DNA from: Syntrophobacterales bacterium
GTDB taxonomy: Bacteria > Desulfobacterota > Syntrophorhabdia > Syntrophorhabdales > WCHB1-27
DNA: 7,113 bases
Assembly (NCBI GenBank): GCA_017881765.1
Contig: JADGQN010000249.1
Location: 1 to 7,113 of the forward strand
Direction of reading: 5' to 3'
Below the pieces are notes generated by a model. The model was given only the letters and a program-made list of their open reading frames with translations, had not been told where the DNA came from and ran no database searches. The position numbers and the translations under genes are program-made. Every line of letters begins with the position of its first letter. Positions within the stretch are counted from its first letter, which is position 1. Positions 1-6,519 of the stretch are shown piece after piece.

Positions 1-441
1 GGCATCGGTAAGATGCGACTGATGGCGTCCCAGGGTGTGACCTCCCATGACCGTCGTCCACTGTCTGCGCCCATCCCCGAGCACAACAATGAGCGCCGGC
101 GCGTGGGCAAAGCCGGGACGGGCCCGCAGCTTTTCCCGCTGCTCGTCAAGGCTGCCCGTCAATTGAAATGCGGGATGACGTAACTCCGGCGCCCGCATCT
201 GCTCCAGCCAGAAATTGTAATCATCGATCTGGTCTCTGTAGAGATTGAAAAGTGCCTGTTTGACGGACGGTTCCGTGACGACTATGAACTCCCAGGGCTG
301 GCCGTTGGCACCCGACATGGCCCATCTTCCCGCTTCAAGGATCTTCTCTATTGTGCCTTCGGGCAGCGGGTCGGGCTTGAACTTCCGGATGCTCCTCCTG
401 CGCGTCAGCAGGTCAAGAAGCATCTCATACTCTTGTGTCAC
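1..441 (-). CDS. Nitroreductase family FMN-dependent oxidoreductase, N-terminal part (runs off window)
   Basis: The first 147 codons are present and the reading frame is still open at the left edge. It is a predicted cytoplasmic FMN (or FAD) flavoprotein that would transfer hydride from NAD(P)H to a nitro, quinone or enone-type acceptor; the real substrate is unknown. Family signs are the basic N-terminal motif RRRSIRKFKP at residues 14-23, which contacts the flavin phosphate in this family, and SGANGQPWEF at 43-52, a form of the S-x-x-N-x-Q-P-W/F flavin-pocket motif. I chose the GTG at 439-441 because GGAGGAG lies 6 nt upstream; the in-frame ATG at 421-423 has no such site. It sits 197 nt beyond hyuB and has its own promoter-like sequence, so it may be transcribed separately. 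The family is clear, but its membership in the upstream pathway is not. Confidence 0.85.
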   Translation of the reverse strand, partial: MTQEYEMLLDLLTRRRSIRKFKPDPLPEGTIEKILEAGRWAMSGANGQPWEFIVVTEPSVKQALFNLYRDQIDDYNFWLEQMRAPELRHPAFQLTGSLDEQREKLRARPGFAHAPALIVVLGDGRRQWTTVMGGHTLGRHQSHLTDA

Positions 442-503
442 GCCGATCTCCTCCGCGACTCATGCCATTCTATGCCAGACCACTGTTTTCATGGCACGCC
501 TAA

Positions 504-533
504 TCTATACATGTCTTTCTTCCGCTCTGTCAA
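504..533 (-). promoter_or_regulatory. Sigma-70-type promoter for the nitroreductase gene
   Basis: Read on the minus strand, a perfect -35 hexamer TTGACA (533-528) is followed after 18 nt by TATAGA (509-504), a 5/6 match to the -10 consensus. Transcription would start near 497, leaving a leader of about 55 nt before the GTG at 441. It lies in the hyuB-nitroreductase gap, where a promoter is expected if the last gene is independently expressed. This is a sequence match only. Confidence 0.6.
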
Positions 534-638
534 GCTTTGCCATCAGCAGAGGAGAGGGCCGCTATACTGTACTTGTTACGAAGTCTGCAAGGTTTCCGAT
601 GAGACTCATTCCTTAAGCTGCGGCCTTAACCCTGGTTA

Positions 639-2390
639 TCACGTTTGCCGCGCCTTGCGAAGTTCGTCGCGCAACCGGGCACTTCCCTTCCGATCTATCA
701 CTAACGTTTTCGAGTCGAGCTCCACGCCATACTCGTTCCGTGCAGCTTCGGCGGAAATGTATTCTTCCAGCACATCTTCGCGCACTCTCTCCACATCGCG
801 ATCCAGCGGGTCTCCCCAGCCACCGCCACCGGCTGTGATGACGACTGCATCGGAATCAGCGGGCACCCAGTGGCGCACTACATCCACACTCTTAAAATCA
901 GGCTCGTTCGGCAGGCGAAGCAGGTGTTCGGATGGCTGCCCCGGCTTGCCATTCCACAGACCCCAGGGTGGGTACGCCCTTCTACCTGAGTCAGCAAGGT
1001 TCCAGCGTCCTTCTACCCGGTTCCTTATGTGGGTGGCCATGCCAAGGCCGCCGCGGAATTTTCCCGGCCCGCCTGAGTCCTGGCGCAGCGCGCGGCTCAT
1101 CACCAGTACCGGCCAGCGGAGTTCCATTTTTTCGATGGGCGCGTTCCTCACATCTCCCTGGCAGACAGAAACCGACGCGGACTCACCATCCCCCCACGGA
1201 CGGCCGCCCCATCCCCCTCCTTCGATGCTCTGCGTAACAAAGCCCTGACCATTCCGGGGATCTGTACCGATGAAGACGGCAGGACCCCCCAGCACACCCA
1301 AATGGCCGGCAGGGACCTTATCAGGCATCACCGGGGCAAGTGCTTTCAGGATTGTATCTACCACAGTCGGTAGGGTACGGCCCCAACTGGCCATGGGCGC
1401 CGGATACTTTGCCATCATATAGTTACCTTCCTGAATGAGCACTTTAAGCGCCCGAAACGAGCCTTCGTTGACCGGCTCAAAGGGCGTCGTGATGCACTTG
1501 TACGCAACGACTGCTCCTGCAAGCGTGCGTGCATTGACTGGGGCGCGCCGCTGCAACGAACAGCCGGTCAGATCGATGGTCATGTCGCTTCCATCAATTA
1601 TCACCTTCACCTTTATGTGGATCGGCTCATTATTATCGAGGGCGCCGCCGGCAAACAAGGATTCCGCCTCGTAGGTGCCGTCCGCCATCTTTTCGACCAC
1701 TGCGCGGCAACGCGTCTCCGTCTGGTCGAAGATCTGCCGGATCGCGTCCGTAACAACGTCGCGACCATATCGGTCAAAGAGTTCTTCCAGCCTCCGTTCA
1801 GCCAGCCTGCACGCCGCCACCTGTGACTGCAAGTCGCCAAGGGAAGATTCGGGGAACCTGATGTTATCCTTCAAAATACGCCACACCTTTTCATCGATCC
1901 GGCCCGCCTCGTACAGCTTGATCTGATCAAGCTGAAAACCTTCCATCCACGGGTCGACCGCATTACCGGCGCTGAATCCGGTACTCATGCCGCCGACGTC
2001 TACCCAGTGCGCCCTGATGACCGGGAAAGCGAAGATCTCCCCCTGAACAAAGCATGGTGTATAAATGACGACGTTATTCAGATGCTGGCCGGCAACACGC
2101 TGATGGTTCGTAATGATAACATCTCCCGGCTTGAAGCCTTTTGAGCCATACCGCTCCATGCCGTCTTTGATGACGACGCCGAGATCAGAGACAAAGTGGG
2201 AGACACCGCCCATATTCTGGGAGAGGAGGTATCCCGAACTGTCGACGAGACCACAGCAGTAATCACGCACCTCGTAAATCATCATGTTATACGATGTGCG
2301 CTGCAATACGTGAGACATTTCATTGGTTATGGCAGGCAGGGCATTTCTGATAACCTCCAAGGTTACAAGATCAAGCTTATCTTTTGCCAA
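639..2390 (-). CDS. hyuB: Hydantoinase/oxoprolinase family protein, subunit B (HyuB-like)
   Basis: This 583-residue protein covers the full usual length of a HyuB subunit. HyuB partners HyuA in ATP-dependent opening of cyclic amides or imides (hydantoins, 5-oxoproline) or, in related enzymes, carboxylation of ketones. Visible family signatures are the start region DLVTLEVIRNAL (7-18), GQHLNNV (101-107), RAHWVDVGG (126-134), the glycine-rich GGGWGGRPWGDGESA (391-405), DSGGPGKFRGG (438-448) and the C-terminal GGGGWGDPLDRD (521-532). The start is a TTG (2390-2388) with GGGAGG 6 nt upstream. H103 and H128 are spaced like the two metal-binding histidines I recall from acetone carboxylase, but the aspartate expected three residues after the first is N106. 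It lies 177 nt after hyuA rather than next to it. No third small subunit of acetone carboxylase type is visible, so a hydantoinase/oxoprolinase-like role is preferred. The exact substrate is unknown. Confidence 0.93.
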   Translation of the reverse strand: MAKDKLDLVTLEVIRNALPAITNEMSHVLQRTSYNMMIYEVRDYCCGLVDSSGYLLSQNMGGVSHFVSDLGVVIKDGMERYGSKGFKPGDVIITNHQRVAGQHLNNVVIYTPCFVQGEIFAFPVIRAHWVDVGGMSTGFSAGNAVDPWMEGFQLDQIKLYEAGRIDEKVWRILKDNIRFPESSLGDLQSQVAACRLAERRLEELFDRYGRDVVTDAIRQIFDQTETRCRAVVEKMADGTYEAESLFAGGALDNNEPIHIKVKVIIDGSDMTIDLTGCSLQRRAPVNARTLAGAVVAYKCITTPFEPVNEGSFRALKVLIQEGNYMMAKYPAPMASWGRTLPTVVDTILKALAPVMPDKVPAGHLGVLGGPAVFIGTDPRNGQGFVTQSIEGGGWGGRPWGDGESASVSVCQGDVRNAPIEKMELRWPVLVMSRALRQDSGGPGKFRGGLGMATHIRNRVEGRWNLADSGRRAYPPWGLWNGKPGQPSEHLLRLPNEPDFKSVDVVRHWVPADSDAVVITAGGGGWGDPLDRDVERVREDVLEEYISAEAARNEYGVELDSKTLVIDRKGSARLRDELRKARQT

Positions 2391-2400
2391 TCGTTACCTC

Positions 2401-2560
2401 CCTGTAAAAGACAAATTCCAAATCCTAAACAATATCAAATCGCCGACATCAACGTTCTAAAATGCAAAGTTCTTTGAGTTTGGAAATTCGACATTGGGAT
2501 TTGTTTGAGATTTAGATAGCGATAGAGCGCAGCATCCTGTAAGGACATTGGAATTTGAGC
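2401..2560. repeat. AT-rich intergenic patch with degenerate short direct and inverted repeats
   Basis: The hyuA-hyuB gap is markedly AT-richer than the genes on either side. GACATTGGGATTTG (2490-2503) recurs with one mismatch as GACATTGGAATTTG (2544-2557). CAAATTCCAA (2412-2421) is an exact inverted copy of TTGGAATTTG (2548-2557). Variants on the AAATTCCAAA theme appear elsewhere in the patch. I see no convincing ORF, tRNA or factor-independent terminator. The pattern resembles the low-complexity 'aattccaaatcc' repeats scattered between genes in some anaerobe genomes, but that identification is from memory. Confidence 0.55.
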
Positions 2561-2567
2561 CAATATT

Positions 2568-4619
2568 TCACACCTTTAAAGTGATCACCAATTCGCCCGT
2601 ATCTGCTACAACAAGCATATCTCCCGGGAATAAAACAGTGGTGCACGCATACTCCTGCACGATCGCGGGGCCGGTTATTCTATATCCTGATGCCAGTCTT
2701 TCCCGGCTGAAAATAGGACATTCCACGGGTTCTGCAACGGTCTCAAAATAGACCATGCGCCTGCCAACGAGGGGATTGCCGCTTCCACTCTGTTCAGGTA
2801 CAGGCAGCTCCAGCTGTTTCCGCTTTCCCATGGCGCTCACTCTGACGTTCACGATTTCGAGTGTATGCTCGGGCGTGTGATACCCGTAGCGCCGCTCATG
2901 AACCTCGTTGAAGGTCTCGCCTATCGCCTGCGAATCGCCGCCATCGATGTATTCCGCGGGCACGGGGACGGGAATGGAAAATTCCTGACCTGTATACCGG
3001 ATGTCGAGGAACCGTTGAAAATACATCGCCTCAGGCACCACGTTTTCGCGCGCGAGCCTCAGCCGGCCTTCTTCTATCAACCCGTCGCAGATACGCTGCA
3101 GCGCCGCAAAGTCCGTCGCGGCAAGCGGCCTGTAGTAGGTCTGGACATAATCATGCTGAATGTCGGCCATCAACATGCCCAGGGCCGAGAACTGACCGGG
3201 GTAATTGGGAACGATCACGGTCGGAATGTGCAGTTCGCGCGCCACCTCTACCGCGTGCAAGCCACCGGCGCCTCCGAAGGCGATCATGGCAAAATCGCGG
3301 GGGTCGTATCCCCTCTCGACCGAGACACCGCGCACGGCGAGTGACATATTCATCACGGCGATTTTGGTGATGGCAAGGGCCGCCTCTATATCTGATACTG
3401 CCGTCTTTGACGCTACCTTCTCGACAATGCCTGCTCGTGCCTTCTCGACATCGAGCGGCATCTCGCCTCCCAGAAATTCGCTGGCGCTGAGCCTCCCAAG
3501 AACGAGGTTTGCATCGGTGATGGTCGGCTCGGTACCACCCCTTCCGTAACATATCGGGCCAGGCTCAGCGCCTGCGCTCTGCGGTCCGATACGCAAAGAG
3601 CCTACTTCGTCAACCCATGCTATGCTGCCTCCGCCCGCTCCGATCTCGATCGTATCGACGACGGGAAGCATCATCGGGTGACCGCTCGCATACCCTCCAA
3701 TGTGGTACCCGTGTGCAAGCTGCGGTATCCCATCCTTGACAAGGTTCGTTTTCGCGGTGGTCCCGCCCATGTCGAAGCCGATAACGTTTTCGTAGCCGAG
3801 CCTTTTACCCACGCGAGCTGCTGCGATGAAGCCGCCCACAGGACCCGATTCGAGCATGGCAACGGGAATGACGCAGGCCGTCTCCGGCGACATGACACCG
3901 CCATTCGACTGCATGATCAGGAGACTGCCGGCAAAACCATCCGCTGCGAGCACCCGCTCCAGGTCTGTCACGTAGGTGCTCACTCTCGGACCGATATATG
4001 CGTTGAGCACGGTTGTCGAAATCCGCTCGTACTCACCATATTCCCTAAGGATCTCGTGCGAGAGCGAACTATACTTGTCCGGGCAGATTGATCTCAGCAG
4101 CTTCCCCAGCTCGGCCTCGTGGGATGCATTCACCCAGGAGTGAATCAGGCAGACAGCCACTGCTGTCGCATCCGATTGCGCGACCTTTTCTATCGTTGCC
4201 CTGGCCTGGTCAGTATTGAGCGCCACCAAGACCTCGCCGGATGCCAAAAGACGTTCTTCAATCTCAAAGGTGAGATGCCTCGGGACGAGCGGCACCGGTC
4301 GCTTGAAGGCCAGATCGTACGCCTCGGGTCGGTTTCCGCGCCCGATCTTGTAAACGTCGCGCATGCCCTTGGACACGATGAGGGCTGTGGATGCGCCTTT
4401 GCGCTCGATGACCGTGTTTATCGCAACGGTTGAACCATGTACAAAGTTGACGAGATTGCGGATAACCATACCGCTCTTTTCCAGGCATCGCACGATACCC
4501 TTGGTGAGCTCGGTCGGTGTGCTTGAACTCTTGGAGCTAAAGACGTGCCCTGTCTCGTCATCATAGCCGATCAGGTCCGTGAAGGTCCCGCCTATGTCAA
4601 CAGCAACGTGTAGAGCCAA
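2568..4619 (-). CDS. hyuA: Hydantoinase/oxoprolinase family protein, subunit A (HyuA-like)
   Basis: This 683-residue protein is full length for the ATP-binding subunit of hydantoinase/5-oxoprolinase-type enzymes. The family phosphorylates a carbonyl oxygen so that the ring or ketone can be attacked in the HyuB partner. The N-terminal hydantoinase A domain carries the actin-like phosphate loop DIGGTFTD (8-15) and HGSTVAINT (61-69). The central domain has LESGPVGG (256-263), the second nucleotide loop GFDMGGTTAK (281-290), EIGAGGGSIAW (325-335), SAGAEPGPICYGRGG (348-362), TDANLVLGRL (368-377) and FGGAGGLHA (448-456). The C-terminal domain ends with GPAIVQEY (650-657) and PGDMLV (665-670). The start is TTG (4619-4617), 5 nt after GGAGGAG, and that site is enclosed in a perfect hairpin, suggesting controlled translation. 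Its position after the dehydratase subunits and before hyuB suggests one pathway. The HyuA-type domain structure is secure; the substrate is unknown. Confidence 0.95.
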   Translation of the reverse strand: MALHVAVDIGGTFTDLIGYDDETGHVFSSKSSSTPTELTKGIVRCLEKSGMVIRNLVNFVHGSTVAINTVIERKGASTALIVSKGMRDVYKIGRGNRPEAYDLAFKRPVPLVPRHLTFEIEERLLASGEVLVALNTDQARATIEKVAQSDATAVAVCLIHSWVNASHEAELGKLLRSICPDKYSSLSHEILREYGEYERISTTVLNAYIGPRVSTYVTDLERVLAADGFAGSLLIMQSNGGVMSPETACVIPVAMLESGPVGGFIAAARVGKRLGYENVIGFDMGGTTAKTNLVKDGIPQLAHGYHIGGYASGHPMMLPVVDTIEIGAGGGSIAWVDEVGSLRIGPQSAGAEPGPICYGRGGTEPTITDANLVLGRLSASEFLGGEMPLDVEKARAGIVEKVASKTAVSDIEAALAITKIAVMNMSLAVRGVSVERGYDPRDFAMIAFGGAGGLHAVEVARELHIPTVIVPNYPGQFSALGMLMADIQHDYVQTYYRPLAATDFAALQRICDGLIEEGRLRLARENVVPEAMYFQRFLDIRYTGQEFSIPVPVPAEYIDGGDSQAIGETFNEVHERRYGYHTPEHTLEIVNVRVSAMGKRKQLELPVPEQSGSGNPLVGRRMVYFETVAEPVECPIFSRERLASGYRITGPAIVQEYACTTVLFPGDMLVVADTGELVITLKV

Positions 4620-4641
4620 TCTAACTCCTCCTTCGGAGGAG
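4617..4641 (-). promoter_or_regulatory. Shine-Dalgarno of hyuA sequestered in a perfect hairpin
   Basis: On the minus strand, CTCCTCC (4641-4635), loop GAA (4634-4632) and GGAGGAG (4631-4625) form a 7-bp perfect stem closed by a CGAAG triloop. The 3' arm is the Shine-Dalgarno of hyuA, followed by 5 nt (TTAGA) and the TTG start. The ribosome-binding site would be fully paired when the hairpin forms. The pairing is seen directly; a regulatory role is inferred. Confidence 0.7.
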
Positions 4642-4765
4642 AGTGTATAGTGATTAGTGTTTAGTGTATGGTAAGCAACAGCGTATCCCCACGCCAGTGT
4701 GCGATTAAGCCATCACCGGCTCTTGATTTTCACCAAACACTACACACTAAACACCATACACTCTC
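4639..4765. repeat. 127-bp MITE-like element with 34-bp imperfect inverted repeats made of GTGTNTA heptamers
   Basis: The arms 4639-4672 and 4732-4765 are inverted copies matching at 30 of 34 positions, separated by 59 nt. Each arm is GAGA followed by four tandem heptamers and GT. The left arm reads GTGTATA, GTGATTA, GTGTTTA, GTGTATG; the right arm, read on the minus strand, gives GTGTATG, GTGTTTA, GTGTGTA, GTGTTTG. The element fills nearly the whole gap between the dehydratase small subunit and hyuA. No flanking target duplication or internal ORF is visible, and no T-tract follows the stem on the minus strand, so it does not look like a simple terminator of this operon. In RNA it would fold into one long stem. 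Confidence 0.8.
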
Positions 4766-4767
4766 TT

Positions 4768-5259
4768 TTACTTGCCCATTCTCTTTTTCAGCGTCGCAAG
4801 GATGCCGCCTGCATTGACGATTTCGAGCGAACCGCCGGATAGCGGCTCGAAAGCCGCCTTCTCGCCCGTCTTGGGATTGCGTACCTCGCCCTTTTCGAAA
4901 TCGATCTCGATCTCATTACCTTCCGCAAAGAGTCCGCTCACTCCCTTCGATATCACGGGGTAAAGGCCGAGGGCCACGCAGTTCCTCATATAGATACGTG
5001 CCATCGATTCAGCCACAACGTAACGTATGCCCAGCTGTTTGACCACAGCGGTTGCCTGCTCCCTGCTCGACCCGCAGCCGAAGTTGTTTCCACCGATGAT
5101 GATGTCGCCTTCCCGGACGCTTTTTGCAAAATCCGGCGCAATCGGCTCGAACGCATGCTGCGCCAGCTCCTCCGTAGCCAGGTGGAGCAGCGACCCCGAC
5201 GTGATCGTATCAGTATCGATGTTATCACCGAATTTTCTCGCTCTGCCTCTGATAATCAT
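4768..5259 (-). CDS. Aconitase-superfamily hydro-lyase small subunit (LeuD/homoaconitase/dimethylmalate dehydratase type)
   Basis: This 163-residue protein is the swivel domain of a two-subunit dehydratase and has the usual length for archaeal-type LeuD proteins. GDNIDTDTI (11-19) is the family's N-terminal motif, and GGNNFGCGSSREQA (56-69) is the active-site loop. By homology with aconitase, S64 would be the catalytic serine and R66 would bind substrate carboxylate. RYVVAESMARIYMRN (79-93) matches the conserved core. The stretch after the first motif is SGSLLHLATEE (21-31) rather than the P-x-R/K-Y-L type loop of leucine-pathway enzymes; this loop governs substrate choice, so isopropylmalate should not be assumed. 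ATG follows the large-subunit stop with no gap, with AGAGGTG 6 nt upstream, consistent with coupled translation. No leuA or leuB is nearby, and a catabolic role with the neighbouring reductase-like genes is more likely. Confidence 0.93.
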   Translation of the reverse strand: MIIRGRARKFGDNIDTDTITSGSLLHLATEELAQHAFEPIAPDFAKSVREGDIIIGGNNFGCGSSREQATAVVKQLGIRYVVAESMARIYMRNCVALGLYPVISKGVSGLFAEGNEIEIDFEKGEVRNPKTGEKAAFEPLSGGSLEIVNAGGILATLKKRMGK

Positions 5260-6519
5260 TTAGTTCACCTCTCTCGGATCGACGATCTTGCCCCTCAAAG
5301 CCGATGCGGCAACGGTCGCGGCCGATGCGAGGTAGATCCGCGAATCAGGGCTTCCCATTCTTCCCCTGAAGTTCCTGGGTGTCGCGGCGACACAAGACTC
5401 GCCCTCAGCCAGGACTCCCTGGTAACCCGTGCAGAAGCCGCACGAGGGATTGCCGACCATTACACCCGCATCGACCAGGGTGGAGATGATCCCCTTGTCG
5501 AGCGCCTCTTTATACTGTTCCCATGAGGCGGGCGCCACAAAGAAGCGGACCGTCTTCGGTATTTTCTTGCCTTTGACGATGCGCGCCGCCGTCTCCAGGT
5601 CTTCAATACGCCCGTGGCAGCAGGAGGCAATCACGGCCTGATCAATGGGAATGTCGCCGACCTCGGACACGCCTTTCACATTACCCACGTTGTGGGGAAG
5701 GGCAATCTGCGGCTCCAGCTTCGAAGCGTCGATGGTGTACGTGTGCGCGTAAACCGCGTCAGGATCGGGGTCAACCGGCTCGATCGGTTTGTCGGTGCGT
5801 TTTTTCAGGTAGGCGATCGTTTTCTCATCGGCCCTGAAGATACCGAACTTTGCCCCCAGTTCAACAGACATGTTGCCCATGGTGAGACGCGCATCTATGC
5901 TCATCTCATCCACGGCGCTTCCCGTCCATTCGATGGCCTTGTACTGGGCTACCTCGGTACTGTACTTCCCCGCGATATGGAGGATCACGTCTTTGGAGGT
6001 AACCATGGGGGAAAGATGGCCCTGTATATCGAACTTGATCGTCTCCGGCACCATGAACCAGAGTTCCCCTGTTCCCAGCACATACGCCATTTCCGACGCA
6101 CCAATGCCCGTCGAGGCCACATTGAGAGCCCCGTAGGTCGTTGTGTGCGAATCGGCGCCGACGATCAGCTGCCCGGGCAGCACATGCCCCTTTTCAACCA
6201 TGACCTGGTGGCAGACACCTGCGAAAATGTCATAGAAGTGCTTGACGCCAAGGCTCCGGGCAAGATCCCGCGCCAGTTTCTGGGCGCGCGCGTTGACCAC
6301 GTCAAAGGCCGGAACCCGGTGATCAGTGACGATGACGACCCGATCAGGGTCCCAGAGTTTGAATTCGCTTTCAGGTATGCCCGCCTGCTTCAGCAGCGGG
6401 CGGATCAGCCGGAACGCATCGGGCATCATTGCCATATCGATTTTGGCCGTCACGTAATTGCCCGGCTCCACCTTCTTTCGCCCCGATGCCCTCGCCAGTA
6501 TCTTTTCAGCTATGGTCAT
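5260..6519 (-). CDS. Aconitase-superfamily hydro-lyase large subunit, 4Fe-4S (LeuC/homoaconitase/dimethylmalate dehydratase type)
   Basis: This 419-residue protein is the catalytic iron-sulfur subunit that adds or removes water on a hydroxy di- or tricarboxylic acid, working with the small subunit encoded directly after it. Its length fits the shorter archaeal-type LeuC/HACN group. GADSHTTTYG (121-130) is the aconitase signature. Predicted 4Fe-4S ligands are C300 in SCCHGR (299-304) and C360 and C363 in GNPSCGFCTG (356-365). RNFRGRMG (382-389) and IYLASAATVAASA (395-407) are further family blocks. SCCHGR departs from the usual SCTNGR, and CGFCTG from CGPCLG. I chose ATG 6519, giving the expected MTIAEKIL start; upstream ATGs give only a basic extension, and the one at 6531 abuts the AGGAGG. 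The gene overlaps the 2Fe-2S gene's end by 14 nt. Candidate substrates include isopropylmalate, homoaconitate or dimethylmalate analogues; none is proven. Confidence 0.93.
   Translation of the reverse strand: MTIAEKILARASGRKKVEPGNYVTAKIDMAMMPDAFRLIRPLLKQAGIPESEFKLWDPDRVVIVTDHRVPAFDVVNARAQKLARDLARSLGVKHFYDIFAGVCHQVMVEKGHVLPGQLIVGADSHTTTYGALNVASTGIGASEMAYVLGTGELWFMVPETIKFDIQGHLSPMVTSKDVILHIAGKYSTEVAQYKAIEWTGSAVDEMSIDARLTMGNMSVELGAKFGIFRADEKTIAYLKKRTDKPIEPVDPDPDAVYAHTYTIDASKLEPQIALPHNVGNVKGVSEVGDIPIDQAVIASCCHGRIEDLETAARIVKGKKIPKTVRFFVAPASWEQYKEALDKGIISTLVDAGVMVGNPSCGFCTGYQGVLAEGESCVAATPRNFRGRMGSPDSRIYLASAATVAASALRGKIVDPREVN

Noticed and set aside
561..590. Second promoter-like pair on the minus strand, TTGCAG (590-585), 18 nt, TATAGC (566-561)
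   Set aside because: The -35 matches consensus at only three positions; the TTGACA/TATAGA pair closer to the gene is much better.
612..628. TTAAG...CTTAA inverted repeat just after hyuB as a terminator
   Set aside because: Only five AT-rich pairs with a 7-nt loop and no following T-tract on the minus strand.
433..1248. Plus-strand open frame of 271 codons over the hyuB end and the intergenic gap
   Set aside because: The product is low-complexity Ser/Pro/Arg-rich and antisense to the conserved HyuB C-terminus; no family features.
639..4619. Acetone or acetophenone carboxylase assignment for the HyuAB pair
   Set aside because: No gene for the additional small subunit is present in the window, so the carboxylase reaction is not supported over the broader hydantoinase/oxoprolinase family.
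4639..4765. Long inverted repeat as a factor-independent terminator or CRISPR remnant
   Set aside because: No T-run follows the stem on the minus strand; the arms are single inverted copies with no regularly spaced repeats and spacers.
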